NCBI GenBank assembly: GCA_024226315.1
Contig: JAAELT010000402.1
Location: 1 to 46,825, forward strand
DNA length: 46,825 nucleotides
Direction of reading: 5' to 3'
Source of the DNA: a bacterium
GTDB lineage: Bacteria > Acidobacteriota > Thermoanaerobaculia > Multivoradales > J023
This document shows positions 24,102-33,772 of the stretch, one piece after another. The notes below the pieces were generated by a model. That model was not told where the DNA came from, did no database searches, and saw only the letters and a list, made by a program, of their open reading frames with translations. The translations under genes and the position numbers were made by a program. Numbering within the stretch: the first letter of the stretch is position 1; every line of letters starts with the position of its first letter.

Positions 24102-25349
24102 CTAAACGCCCAACCGCTCCCGCTCGTCCTCCCGCCACTGCTGGATCAGCCCCCAGAAGTGCTCGGTGAACTCCTCGTGCTCATGCTCGGGGAAGAGCGA
24201 CTCCACCTTGGCGCGCACGGCGCCGCGGACGACGTCGGAGCCGAAGAACTCGAGCGACACCTCGTCCAGGTGGGCGAGGTGCTCGGCGCAGAACTCCTCG
24301 AAACGCTCGGTGTCGAGCAGCCGGTCGGCGATTCTTTCGTACTCGGTCAGCGCCTCCTCGAGTGGCAGGCCGCGCCGCGCGATCTCGTAGTAGGGCTCCC
24401 AGTCGACGGTCTGGCGCATCTTGCGGCCGGTGGCGGCGCAGAAGATCGACCAGCGTAGCTGAGCGTTGATCAGCCACGGGAAGTGGTAGTGCAGAGAGGT
24501 GACCTGCGAATCGGGGCAGGCGTTGGCGAAGTCGATCGGGTGGAAAACGCCATCCAGGCGCAGCGCCTCGCAGGAGTTGAAGTCCCAGCCGAAGAAGGTG
24601 TTGATGGTCAGCGTCATCTGGCGCAACAGGCGGTGCTCCGCCTCCGACGCGAAGTCTGATTCCACCCGGTAGCGGGCGTGCAGCGGCGCCCCCGGGTCGT
24701 AGGGGATCATGTTCACTTGTGGGCCGACGCCCAGGCAGCGCGCGAACAGGTCGTAGCCCGACACCGCCTGCTGCAGGTGCATGAGCTTCTTGCCGCTGTC
24801 CTCGTAGACCTCCTTGAGCTGGCTCTCGTCGTCGATCTTGTTGACCCCCACCCAGGCGCCGCCGTCATAGGGCTTGATGAACAGCGGGTAGCCGAGATCC
24901 TCGCCCACGTCGCCGAGGTCGAAGAGCCTGGCGTAGCGCTGCAGCGTCGGCTGCAGGTCGGCGTGCTCGTCGTAGGCCTTGGGCGGCACCATCCAGGTGC
25001 GCGGCACGGGCAGCCCCAAGCGCATCATGGCGCAGTAGGTGGTCTGCTTCTCCATCGACTGCAGGGTCCACGGGTTGTTGAGCACGTAGAGGTCGTCGAG
25101 CAGGATCGCCTTTTTGATCCACTCGCGACTGGTATGGTACCAGTGGGTCAACCGGTCGAGCACCACCGAGTACCTGCACGGCTGCTGCAGATCGAACGGC
25201 TCGATGGTGACGCGCTCGACTTCGAGCTCGATCGTGTCGCCGCCGATCGGCAGATGTAGATCCAGCTTCCTCAGCAGCTCCTCGAAACAGACCGGCCAGC
25301 AGATGTCGGCGCCGAGCGACAGACCGATGACACGTTTGACGTTGGCCAC
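24102..25349 (-). CDS. ATP-grasp ligase-like protein
   Basis: This 415-aa protein has an N-terminal pre-ATP-grasp part (VIGLSLGADICWPVCFEELL). The ATP-grasp core has the nucleotide-binding Lys in GYPLFIKPYDGGAWVGV and the Mg-binding Asp/Asn region EALRLDGVFHPIDFANACPD. Such enzymes join a carboxylate to an amine or thiol through an acyl-phosphate. The substrate is unknown. It is the last gene of a minus-strand trio with an esterase (47 bp upstream) and an S51 peptidase-like gene. An ATP-grasp ligase beside a cyanophycinase-like hydrolase suggests making and breaking an amide-linked compound. The ATG at 25349 has AAGGATC upstream. Confidence 0.8.
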   Translation of the reverse strand: MANVKRVIGLSLGADICWPVCFEELLRKLDLHLPIGGDTIELEVERVTIEPFDLQQPCRYSVVLDRLTHWYHTSREWIKKAILLDDLYVLNNPWTLQSMEKQTTYCAMMRLGLPVPRTWMVPPKAYDEHADLQPTLQRYARLFDLGDVGEDLGYPLFIKPYDGGAWVGVNKIDDESQLKEVYEDSGKKLMHLQQAVSGYDLFARCLGVGPQVNMIPYDPGAPLHARYRVESDFASEAEHRLLRQMTLTINTFFGWDFNSCEALRLDGVFHPIDFANACPDSQVTSLHYHFPWLINAQLRWSIFCAATGRKMRQTVDWEPYYEIARRGLPLEEALTEYERIADRLLDTERFEEFCAEHLAHLDEVSLEFFGSDVVRGAVRAKVESLFPEHEHEEFTEHFWGLIQQWREDERERLGV

Positions 25350-25396
25350 GTGAGATCCTTCCTGGGTTCGCGAGCCCTGATTACGTACAGTGAGCC

Positions 25397-26587
25397 CTAT
25401 TCATACACCATCCAGAGCGGACCGGGGAACAGCCAGGAGAGCCCCTCGCGCAGCCGATCGCGCCAGTTTTCCCAGTTGTGGCCGTCGCGGGCCTCCACGT
25501 AGCGCACGTCCATGCCGGTGGCCTGGAGGAAAGGCACCATCGAGCGATTCTCGTAGATCAGCGACTCGTAGGTGCCGCAGCTGACGAAGATCTTCTCGCT
25601 CGGGCGCCCCGGATCGCGGCGAAACGCGTTGACGAACTCCACCACCGGGTCGAACGCCGGGCCGCGTCGATGCTGGCCGATGTCGGTGAATGCAAACGAT
25701 CCCGACTGCAGCAGCAGCCGGCCGTAGAAGCCCGGATGGCGCCAGGCGCAGGAGAGCGCCGCCACCGCGCCGAAGCTAGCGCCCATCAGGCCGCGGGCCG
25801 CGGGCTCGGCACGCAGGGGGAGCTCGCGTTCCAACTCCGGCGCCAACTCGTCGGTGAGGAAACGGGCGTGGGGCTCGTGGTTGGGGTATTCGTCCAGACG
25901 CTCATCCGCGTCGGTCAGCGCGACGATCATCGGCGCCACCTCGAGGCGATGGATCAGGTTGTCGAGCACCGTCTTGAGCGATGAATAGCGCAGGTAGTCG
26001 TGGCCGTCGTGGACGACCAGCAGCGGATAGCGCCGGGTGGGCCGGAAACGGGCCGGCAAGTAGATCCGCACCAGTCGCTGCTCGCCAAAAACCGTGCTGT
26101 CGATCGTGCGCTCGACGATCTCACCCGGGCGGACCTCGGGGTCGTCGCGAGTCCAGGCCGGCCGCTCGGCACCACGCGTGCGGACCACCGAGTTGGCGCC
26201 GAAGGGATCCAGGGCCCGGTGCGGGTTGCGCGGATCGAGGATCCAATTCTGCTCCTCGCCGTGCAGAACGTTGATCTTGTACTGCAGGTGGGATTCTTCG
26301 GGCAGCTCCTGTACCAGGTACCAGAGATCACTGCCGGCCACCCGCTGGAAGGGCTGGGAGGTCTCGAGGCCGTAGATGAAGTGCTGCAGGAGCACGGCGT
26401 CGGCCTCACCGCGGTAGACGAAGGTCACAGAGCAGTCCTCGACGACCGGAAACGTGTGCTCGGCGAAGAAGCGATCGATGCGCTCGCCCGACAGGTCGGA
26501 CTCGCCGAGCAGCCGGTGGATGGCGAGGACTGCCTTGCTAGCAGACGCCTTGCCAGCAGACACCGTCTCTTTAGTAGAAACCGTCAT
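25397..26587 (-). CDS. Esterase (enterochelin-esterase fold) with N-terminal CBM48-like domain
   Basis: This 396-aa protein has two parts. Residues about 45-135 look like a CBM48/isoamylase early-set domain (YKINVLHGEEQNWILDPRNP, then DPFGANSVV), a fold used in glycogen enzymes. Residues about 155-396 are an alpha/beta hydrolase of the Fes/esterase-D type with VRIYLPARF, VVHDGHDY, the nucleophile elbow GLMGASFGAVAAL (Ser271) and a late ARDGHNWENWRD with the catalytic His. The start overlaps the end of the upstream S51 gene (ATGA). Location next to glgCA supports a glucan-linked role by inference. The first 20 residues are low-complexity. Confidence 0.82.
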   Translation of the reverse strand: MTVSTKETVSAGKASASKAVLAIHRLLGESDLSGERIDRFFAEHTFPVVEDCSVTFVYRGEADAVLLQHFIYGLETSQPFQRVAGSDLWYLVQELPEESHLQYKINVLHGEEQNWILDPRNPHRALDPFGANSVVRTRGAERPAWTRDDPEVRPGEIVERTIDSTVFGEQRLVRIYLPARFRPTRRYPLLVVHDGHDYLRYSSLKTVLDNLIHRLEVAPMIVALTDADERLDEYPNHEPHARFLTDELAPELERELPLRAEPAARGLMGASFGAVAALSCAWRHPGFYGRLLLQSGSFAFTDIGQHRRGPAFDPVVEFVNAFRRDPGRPSEKIFVSCGTYESLIYENRSMVPFLQATGMDVRYVEARDGHNWENWRDRLREGLSWLFPGPLWMVYE

Positions 26588-27513
26588 GCCGCCTCCAGGT
26601 CTTCCACCCGGCCGTCCGGCGACAGCCGCCGCGCCGGCGCGCCCGGCCGCCAGCCGCCGCGATGCCGGGAGACCCTATCGCCGGGATCGAGCGGCACGCA
26701 CAGGGCCGGTGCGAAGCGGCGGGCGAAGAGCTCCACACGGTACGGGTCGTCGAGCCGTAGGCGGCGCTCGGCGTGGGGCAGCGGCAGCAGATCCCGGAAC
26801 AGGGCGAGACCGTGATCGAGCACCTCGGCGTTGCCGGCGCCCTGCGGCGGGCTGTCGTGGAACAGCACGATCCGCTCCGCCAGCACCATGGCGCCCGCCG
26901 ACCAGGCGACGACCGGCAGCTTGGTGGCGAGCGCCGCGATGCCGAACATGCGCATGCGGTTCACCAGCACCGCCACGTGGCCGCCGGCGAGCGCCAACGC
27001 GTCGCAACCGGCGAGCACTTCGGCCACTTCCGCACGCTGCTTCATCAGCGCGCTCGAGCGCTCGGGCGGCTGCTCGCTGGCGAACGTCCGGTAGACGTCG
27101 GCGATCCGCTCCAGGTGCTCGGCGTCCAGCCGCCGCAGCGCCTCGATGGCGGCCTCTGTCTCCGGCGCCAGCAGCTCGGGATCTTCCTCGCGCAGCAGCA
27201 GCTCGCGCGCCGGCTGAATGGTGAAGTCCAGCCGGTAGCGGTAGAGCTGCTGCATTTTGCGCAGCCGGTCCTGGCGCGCGCGGTGGGCGCGGAACAGCAC
27301 CGGATCCTCGGCGAACACCTCCTCGCCGCGCCGGTGGAGCAGCAGGTCCACCACCGGCCGCCCCAGGTGCTCCTTCATCTCCTCCACCTCCGCCTCGCGC
27401 TCCTGCCAGCCGGCGGTCACCGCCGCCACCGTGCCGGTGACGTCGAGCTCGTCGAAAGCGGCGGCGAGCGTCGGCTTCAGGCGTTGCGGGCCGAGCAGGG
27501 TGAGGGCTGGCAT
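26584..27513 (-). CDS. Peptidase S51 / cyanophycinase-like (type 1 GATase-like) protein
   Basis: This 309-aa protein has the S51 (cyanophycinase/dipeptidase E) pattern: LALAGGHVAVLVNRM, then the nucleophile elbow VVAWSAGAMVLAERI (Ser205), then LDHGLALFRDLLPL. Family members hydrolyse peptide bonds after acidic residues, and cyanophycinase cuts the beta-Asp-Arg polymer. The N-terminal 120 residues, rich in Arg/Glu helices, are not in the classic peptidase. I prefer the ATG at 27513 (MPALTLLGPQ) over a GTG at 27561. It is first of the trio with the esterase (4-bp overlap) and ATP-grasp genes. Confidence 0.75.
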   Translation of the reverse strand: MPALTLLGPQRLKPTLAAAFDELDVTGTVAAVTAGWQEREAEVEEMKEHLGRPVVDLLLHRRGEEVFAEDPVLFRAHRARQDRLRKMQQLYRYRLDFTIQPARELLLREEDPELLAPETEAAIEALRRLDAEHLERIADVYRTFASEQPPERSSALMKQRAEVAEVLAGCDALALAGGHVAVLVNRMRMFGIAALATKLPVVAWSAGAMVLAERIVLFHDSPPQGAGNAEVLDHGLALFRDLLPLPHAERRLRLDDPYRVELFARRFAPALCVPLDPGDRVSRHRGGWRPGAPARRLSPDGRVEDLEAA

Positions 27514-27609
27514 GGGGCACAGATTATCGTCCAAGCCGGCCTTCTTGGGAATGGCCGCCACCCGGTCCGCACCTCGCGCCTCGGACGAGCTGGGCGGGCC
27601 AGAAGACGA

Positions 27610-30600
27610 TCAGGCCACCGTGGGGCGACGGCTGATCTCGTTCTCGAGCGTCTCGATCCTCTGCTCGAGCCGGGTCCAGCGGCGCCCTTCCTCTTTCTCG
27701 AGCTCCTCCCGGTGGCGAATGAGCCAGCTCTTGCGGGTGCCCCGGAGCCACTCGCTCAGCGATCCGCCGGAGCGGCGGATCTTGGCCAACAGCCGCTGCA
27801 GATCGGGGTTGTCCAAGTCTGGCAAGAAACGCGCGAAGGTGTACTCGTGGCCATTCTTGCGCAGCCACTCGAGCCACTCCATCACCCGGCTCTCCGGCAC
27901 GTTGCGGCGCAGCAGAATCTCGCCCAGCAGGTAGTACTCGTGGGGCAGTGAGGTGTTGAAGACTCCCGGGTCGTCGGTGTTGACCGTGGTCACCACCTCG
28001 CGCGACAGACGGCCTTCTGAATCCAACGTCAGGTCGAAGATCGGGTGTTCCTCCAGGCTGGTGAGGGGCCCGATCCTGAGGTTCGAGGTCGGATTCACCT
28101 CGACCACCAGCTGACGGCCCTGCACCAGCTTCTTGAGCTTCTTCTGAGCGTCGCGGCAGACCTCCAGCCAGAGGCCGATCTGGGGCTGCATATCGACCGT
28201 TTCGATCTTCCGCCCCCGCTGCCGGCAGTCGCGGTCGAACCAGTAGCGCCACAGCAGCTCGTAGGTAGCCCGCGAGCCGGTATCTCCCTGAATCTGCTTC
28301 ATGACCTCGCGTTGGACATGCAGCCAGCGTCTTGCTTCGGGCCGGATTGGTCGACGATCGGGGAAGGGATCGCGGCGCTCCTTGATCGCCTCGCAGCTGA
28401 TCAGCATCGGGTCGAGCTGACGCAGGCGCCACGCGTCGTGAAAAGTCAGTGGGATGGCGTAGAGGTCACCGATGCCGGTCTGGCCTCCGGCCGCGGCTGG
28501 CGATCCGGAAGGCGGGGGATGCGCGGTCTCGCCCCACGGGCCGTCGGCCAGGTAGATCTCTTCGCCAAGATGCTGGATCCTGTCTTCCAGCTCCAGCTCG
28601 CCGACCGCCGGGTGACTAGTGCCGAGAAAATGATGGACCCAGACCAGGGTATCGAGCCACTCCTGCTTCGGCAGCACAGCCTGATAGCCCGCCTGGGCGG
28701 CCCACCTCTCGGGGTCGAGAGCCAGTGCCAATGCGTGGCCGAGCCGGTCACCGGGACGCAGGTGCAGGAACTCGATCGCCTCGAAGATGGCACGTAGACC
28801 GGAGAGCAGGTGGCGGAAGTCCTCGCCCACGTGGTAGGTCAGGCCGAGCCAGCGCTTCTCGAGCAGCTTCAGGACCTCCTCCTCGAATCCGAGGCGCCGG
28901 GCGATCGAGCTGGTGCTAGTCACCTCGATCGGGAAGTCCAGGAGGAAGCGGAACGCCGGAGCGAAGACTTCGGGAGGCGCCGCCAGCTCCTGGGCGGCGG
29001 CGTCGATGCCGACGATGAACGGCACCACCTCGTGGGGTTGCTGGAGCAGCCTGAACAAACGGTAGGCCTCGCGGCGCACCACCGCGCGCAGGCGTCCATG
29101 CCGGGGGGCGGGAAAGCCCTGCCGGCTCCGCGGAGCGCCCCCCGGGGCCTGCTTCTTGAAGTGCAGGACGATGCCGAACCGCGGCACCCCGGCCTTCTCG
29201 CCCGCTGCCAGGTGACGGATTCGCGCCCCGATCTCAGGCCGATCCGCGTAATGCTGGACCCAGGGCCGGAGCTCGCGCAGGTCCCGCATGGGCGGGCTGA
29301 CCCGGCCTTCGATCAACTCGAGCGAGCCGGTCTCGAGCAGGCGGTCTAGCACCATGGCGTGTTGCTGCGCGGCTTCCGGGCTCAGCAGCGTGCGCTGGCG
29401 GGCGCCGTAGAACTCGCTGAACTCCCGCAGGCCCGTGGTCTGCCCCTGCTGCGTAGCCAGCTGCAGGTGGTGAGTATGACAGACCAGGTAGCGGAAGAAC
29501 GCCTGGTGGAGGAAGTCGCGGAGCTCGCACAGCAGCCCGCGGTGCTCCTCGCCGCGCGCCGCATCCGGGCCGCTGGCTCGCCCGATCAGCTCGTCGAGCT
29601 CGATCAGCTGCAGCTGGACCTCGAGATGCAGACGCTCGAGCCAGCGCGCGCGGTCGCGGATGCCGGTGCGCCGCTCGACGTGTCGAACGGCCAGCAGCCG
29701 GGAGCCGGTGCCGACGAGCGGAAAGAGCGCGGGATCCAGGCGGTAAAGGATCCGCTGGCAGCTGTCGAGCCGGTCCGCCGGGCGCCCCAGGAGCCGGCAG
29801 TGCTCGAGGATCTGGCCGGTCTCTTCGTGAAACTGCTGGCGCAGCTCGCCGGAGAGCCACTTCTGCTCGGCGGGCCGATCGCACCAGTAGAGCCGGTCGA
29901 AGCGGTAGAACAGCCTCCAGGAAGGCAGGACGCCGTCGACGACGCCTCGGTCTCTTCGACTCCTCCGAGGTCCTCGCGACCCGCCTTCGACCTCGGCGGC
30001 GTCCCTCGTTTCGGCGACGTCTCTGCCGGCCCGAGGCGTCGACACCTCTTCTCCTGCGGCGTCGCTGCCTGGGCGTCGCCGGGCGAGCATCTCCTCGAAC
30101 AGGCTGTCGCGATGGCGCGCCATCAGCACCGCCAGCGCCAGCGCGCCCATCGCCGCCCGGCCCAGACGCAGAAGCTGTCGTTCCCGGGAAGAGAATCTGC
30201 TGAGCCGACCGGAGGCGGGCCGGCTCAGCAGGTGATCCGCCCACACCTCGTCGGCGCTGGTAACGCCCCAGAGATGCAGATGGCCCTCGCTCAGCCCGCG
30301 CTCGACCACCGCCCGCAGGCTCCGGCTCTCGGTGTGGAGCGCGCTCAGCCGCTCCGGCAGCTGGCGAGCGCGGCGCGCGGAGAGGTAGCCCCGGGACACG
30401 GCGCGAGCATGGGTGTGGCGGATCAGGTGCGCGGCGGGGAAGCGCGCCGCCAGCTCGTGCAGCTCCTCGAGCAGGCCCACCCGCACCCGCAGCTTGCTGC
30501 CGGTCCAGTCGAAATAACGCTGGCCCAGTCGGCCGAGCATCGCCGCCAGGTCGTAGTGCCGGTACGGACCGATCTTCTCCGTGCCGTCGTCCCAGACCGC

Positions 30601-30840
30601 CGTCCACCACGGCGGTGGACGCCACCCGTCCTCGGGCGCCTCGGTCTGCTCGAGGATCTCGTCGAGAGTGTCGCGGGAGTAGGTCGGCAGCTCGCGCCGT
30701 AGCCAGGCCCGCGGCCGCTCCTCGAACCGGCGCGCCCGCCGGTGGCCACGCCCGGGCAGCCGCACGTCTTCGGCGGCCTCCACCCAGCTGAGCAGCGGCG
30801 CCAGACGCCCCAGGACCTCGAGCGGCAGCTTGATCTTCAC
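27610..30840 (-). CDS. rdrB: RADAR antiphage system adenosine deaminase RdrB
   Basis: This 1076-aa protein is an enlarged adenosine-deaminase-fold enzyme. Metal and catalytic motifs are in order: SEGHLHLWG (His187, His189), GLTYHVGEDFRHLL (His670, Glu673), DRLGHAL (His701), VEVNPTSNLRIG, and TVNTDDPGVF (Asp956-957). In RADAR, RdrB converts adenosine in nucleotides or RNA to inosine during phage infection. It begins at a GTG 10 bp after rdrA and is co-transcribed with it. A charged, apparently disordered insert (about 255-302) separates the first metal motif from the next helical block and may be species-specific. The size and motifs fit the family. Confidence 0.9.
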   Translation of the reverse strand: MKIKLPLEVLGRLAPLLSWVEAAEDVRLPGRGHRRARRFEERPRAWLRRELPTYSRDTLDEILEQTEAPEDGWRPPPWWTAVWDDGTEKIGPYRHYDLAAMLGRLGQRYFDWTGSKLRVRVGLLEELHELAARFPAAHLIRHTHARAVSRGYLSARRARQLPERLSALHTESRSLRAVVERGLSEGHLHLWGVTSADEVWADHLLSRPASGRLSRFSSRERQLLRLGRAAMGALALAVLMARHRDSLFEEMLARRRPGSDAAGEEVSTPRAGRDVAETRDAAEVEGGSRGPRRSRRDRGVVDGVLPSWRLFYRFDRLYWCDRPAEQKWLSGELRQQFHEETGQILEHCRLLGRPADRLDSCQRILYRLDPALFPLVGTGSRLLAVRHVERRTGIRDRARWLERLHLEVQLQLIELDELIGRASGPDAARGEEHRGLLCELRDFLHQAFFRYLVCHTHHLQLATQQGQTTGLREFSEFYGARQRTLLSPEAAQQHAMVLDRLLETGSLELIEGRVSPPMRDLRELRPWVQHYADRPEIGARIRHLAAGEKAGVPRFGIVLHFKKQAPGGAPRSRQGFPAPRHGRLRAVVRREAYRLFRLLQQPHEVVPFIVGIDAAAQELAAPPEVFAPAFRFLLDFPIEVTSTSSIARRLGFEEEVLKLLEKRWLGLTYHVGEDFRHLLSGLRAIFEAIEFLHLRPGDRLGHALALALDPERWAAQAGYQAVLPKQEWLDTLVWVHHFLGTSHPAVGELELEDRIQHLGEEIYLADGPWGETAHPPPSGSPAAAGGQTGIGDLYAIPLTFHDAWRLRQLDPMLISCEAIKERRDPFPDRRPIRPEARRWLHVQREVMKQIQGDTGSRATYELLWRYWFDRDCRQRGRKIETVDMQPQIGLWLEVCRDAQKKLKKLVQGRQLVVEVNPTSNLRIGPLTSLEEHPIFDLTLDSEGRLSREVVTTVNTDDPGVFNTSLPHEYYLLGEILLRRNVPESRVMEWLEWLRKNGHEYTFARFLPDLDNPDLQRLLAKIRRSGGSLSEWLRGTRKSWLIRHREELEKEEGRRWTRLEQRIETLENEISRRPTVA

Positions 30841-30850
30841 GCCGGAACCG

Positions 30851-33502
30851 TCATTTCTCGGGCTCGGGGCTCGTCCCCGGGGTCTTGCCGCCGGGCTCGT
30901 CCCCGGATGTCGCCCCAGGCACCTTCTCGGAGACCTCCACGAGATCCTCGAGACATTGACACCAGGGCTCGATGGGCTGCTCGGGGGCGAACGGCTTCAG
31001 GATCGGGCATCCCGCGAGAAGCTTGTGGACTCTCGAGCCGTCGCCGCTCGATCGCCAGTAGGCGAGCAGCTCGCGGACCCATCGGCGCAGCGCGTCGACG
31101 GCGGGCCATCCTCCCGCCGGCCGCTCGAGATAGATCGAGCTCATCCGGTGCCAGAAGTCGCCGATCAGCGACTCGGCATGGAGGCGCCGGATGAAAGAGC
31201 TCTGCCACCCGTCATCGGTTGTTTCAGTGTTTGCTCTTCCTGTTTGTTCAGTCAGCGTCAGGCGTTGATGCTCGCACCTGATCCGCCATCGCACCAGCTG
31301 CTCGGCGAGTGTCTTGACCGCGGCCTCGACCGTGGAATTTTCTTCCTGGGCTTTGTCCTGCCAACGCCAGGGCAACAGCGGCGCCTTCGCGGTCGACGTC
31401 CGCGCGGTTCTCTTCTTCACCTGATAATGCGGCGCCACCAGGGCGTGGTCCAGGTGTTCGCTGATCATCTTCTTGACCCGCTCGACGTCCCCGGAGTCCG
31501 CTTTCCAGCCTTCGGCATCAGTATCCGGGTATCTGCCGGACTCGTCCCGCCTGGGGACGAAGCCGGTCAGTAGGCGCCGCACGAGACGCAGACCCCGCGA
31601 CAGCGAGATCGCCGCTATGGGTCCGGCGTCGGTACAGGTGAAGTCGCACCACAGGGCGGCCTGCAGCCGAGCGTCGAGGGGGATCTCGTCGGAGTAGATC
31701 AGGCGGGTCACTTCGTCTGGCTCCAGGTGCAGCAGCCCCGGCACGCGGCGCCCGAGCCGCAGCTCGGCCTGTTGCGCCTCGGCGGTCACGGCTGCCTGGT
31801 CGCGGCTCGACGACTCCGAAAGCAGCCGCCCGCCGCGGGCGAGCGCCAGGATCTGGGGCAGATAGACGTCGAGCCAGAGGTTCAGGAACCACAGCAGGGC
31901 GCTGCTCGCGGACAGGGTGCTGGCGAGCTCCACCTCCCGGTCCGGGGTCGAGGCCACGAAGTCTTCCTCGCCCTCCATCGGCGGCCTGGTCACGTGTACG
32001 GCGAGTAGCGACAGCACCTCGCTGCGCAGGCTTCGCCGACCACGAATCCACGGCTCGAAGAGCGCGATCTGCGACTTCGGCTCCAGGCTCAGGATGGTTT
32101 CGCGCAGCAACTGGGTGAGCCCGGGTCGGGTCCAGGCGTACATGTCCTCGATGAAGAAACCGAACGGCTCGAGCACGTCACGATGGATGTCGAGCAGCGC
32201 CCAGGCCCCGGCGTCGAAGGCGTCGAACCAGCGATGGTCTTTCCCCCACTCGAAGCTGCCGCCGCGGGAATCGCCACTGGGCAGAGTGTGGACCAGCGCG
32301 TCGACCACCTGGATCTGCCGGCGCAGCATGATCGGCTGCAGGGGCCAGCGGATCAGCTCGCTGTCGTCGCGCCATCGCGCTGGACCGAAGAAGAACCGCG
32401 AGGCGGCTTTCAACAGATCCTCGACCCTGTGTCCCTCTTCATCGCCGCCCGATCTCGCGTCGCCGTTGCCGGCCGAGGTCGGCAAATAGCGCGCGGAGCG
32501 CACCCGCAGCGCGCCCAGCTGGAGCCGAATACGGCTGCGAATGGGGAAGTACTTGGCCAGGAACTGCGACGCCATGTGCCGCGCCATGCGCCCTGGCGAG
32601 TAGGTTTCGGCCAGGGTTTCGAGGGGCTGGAAGTCCTCTGTGCGACCGATGCTGCCAGCGCTCTGCAGCTGGATCTCGTTGGCGAATTGAACCTTCAGCA
32701 GCTCCTCGGCGAGTACCGACGAGAAAGTGACCACCGGCACCAGCCGCGGGTGGACCAGGTAGTGGCGATAGGTGTTCAGGAAACTCCGCAGGCGTTTGAA
32801 GGACAGGTCCGCGTCGTCGACCGGCATGATGATCAGAGCCTTACTATGCGGGTCCCGCTGGATCTGAGCGAACGCCGACACCAGCTTCTGCAGCTCTTCG
32901 CGCAGCAGCCGGCCGCTGCGGTGCTTCTCGAGCAGCTCGAGGCTGACGCCCCAGGGGTCCGTTTCCCTCGAGTCGCCGGCGTGCACCACCTGCAGGTACT
33001 CGCTCACTCGCTGGAAGTCGCGGTCCAGCGGCAGCATGGTGCCGGTCTGACGGCTGCTGTCCTGGGCCGGGCTCTGCTCGATCTCCTGCCACAGGGTGGC
33101 GAGGAAGGTGTAGACGAACTGCTCCTGGTCCCCGTGCGCCACCAGCCCGGGGGCGAGGACCGGCAGCGAGTAGGCCTCGAGACCGTGAAACGGATCCCCC
33201 GGGGCGGGTCGTTCCATGCGGTTGACGCGCTCGACCAGGGTCTTCAGGAGGCTGGACTTGCCGCAGCCGTGATTCCCTTGCACCGCGATCGACAGCGTCG
33301 GTTGTCTGTCGAGCGGCACGTCTTTGCCCTGCCTGATCTCGCGGTCGATCTGCTCGAGAGCCTTCTGATGGTCCTTCAGGAGCCTGGAGATCTTCTTCAG
33401 CTCGTGATCCCACCACAGGCTCTCGCCCTCTTCGAAGGGGCGCGCGGCGCGCGATCGGTCGAGGTTGAGCGTGATATCGCTGGCGGTCTGTGCACTGCTC
33501 AT
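30851..33502 (-). CDS. rdrA: RADAR antiphage system ATPase RdrA
   Basis: This 883-aa STAND/AAA-like P-loop ATPase has Walker A VQGNHGCGKSSLLK (about 75-88), Walker B LIIMPVDDADLS (about 225-235) and a long helical C-terminal half. The first 60 residues include a conserved WWDHELKKISRLLKDHQKAL. It is directly upstream of the RdrB deaminase, the defining RADAR pair, in which RdrA forms a ring that docks on RdrB shells. The ATG at 33502 follows GAGGAGG by 6 bp; an upstream in-frame start at 33589 is less likely. A tail rich in Pro/Gly/Glu ends the protein. No third accessory membrane gene (SLATT or Csx27-like) is adjacent. Confidence 0.9.
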   Translation of the reverse strand: MSSAQTASDITLNLDRSRAARPFEEGESLWWDHELKKISRLLKDHQKALEQIDREIRQGKDVPLDRQPTLSIAVQGNHGCGKSSLLKTLVERVNRMERPAPGDPFHGLEAYSLPVLAPGLVAHGDQEQFVYTFLATLWQEIEQSPAQDSSRQTGTMLPLDRDFQRVSEYLQVVHAGDSRETDPWGVSLELLEKHRSGRLLREELQKLVSAFAQIQRDPHSKALIIMPVDDADLSFKRLRSFLNTYRHYLVHPRLVPVVTFSSVLAEELLKVQFANEIQLQSAGSIGRTEDFQPLETLAETYSPGRMARHMASQFLAKYFPIRSRIRLQLGALRVRSARYLPTSAGNGDARSGGDEEGHRVEDLLKAASRFFFGPARWRDDSELIRWPLQPIMLRRQIQVVDALVHTLPSGDSRGGSFEWGKDHRWFDAFDAGAWALLDIHRDVLEPFGFFIEDMYAWTRPGLTQLLRETILSLEPKSQIALFEPWIRGRRSLRSEVLSLLAVHVTRPPMEGEEDFVASTPDREVELASTLSASSALLWFLNLWLDVYLPQILALARGGRLLSESSSRDQAAVTAEAQQAELRLGRRVPGLLHLEPDEVTRLIYSDEIPLDARLQAALWCDFTCTDAGPIAAISLSRGLRLVRRLLTGFVPRRDESGRYPDTDAEGWKADSGDVERVKKMISEHLDHALVAPHYQVKKRTARTSTAKAPLLPWRWQDKAQEENSTVEAAVKTLAEQLVRWRIRCEHQRLTLTEQTGRANTETTDDGWQSSFIRRLHAESLIGDFWHRMSSIYLERPAGGWPAVDALRRWVRELLAYWRSSGDGSRVHKLLAGCPILKPFAPEQPIEPWCQCLEDLVEVSEKVPGATSGDEPGGKTPGTSPEPEK

Positions 33503-33772
33503 CTTTCCCTCCTCGAGACCCGGCGTTGACAGCGAGACGGCCACACGGCGTCGTACTGGCGTGAAATCCCGCTGGAGCTGGTCCTCCAACTCTTCAGTCT
33601 GTCACCGGTAGAGGGTTGCCCGGACCACCCCTCGGCGTCGCTCGCGGGTGCTGGACGGGTGGCCGCCGACTACCCGCGAGGGTGGCGGTCGCGGCGGCCG
33701 CCGGGCGATATCTTGAGCGCGTGTAGCTCGATCGGATTCGAACAGCTTCAGGAGACCGGGAGGTAGAGGAAG

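Noticed and set aside
33715..33760. tRNA-like segment (GTTCGAATCC on the minus strand)
   Set aside because: Only the T-loop consensus is present; no acceptor stem, anticodon arm or CCA-adjacent pairing could be found.
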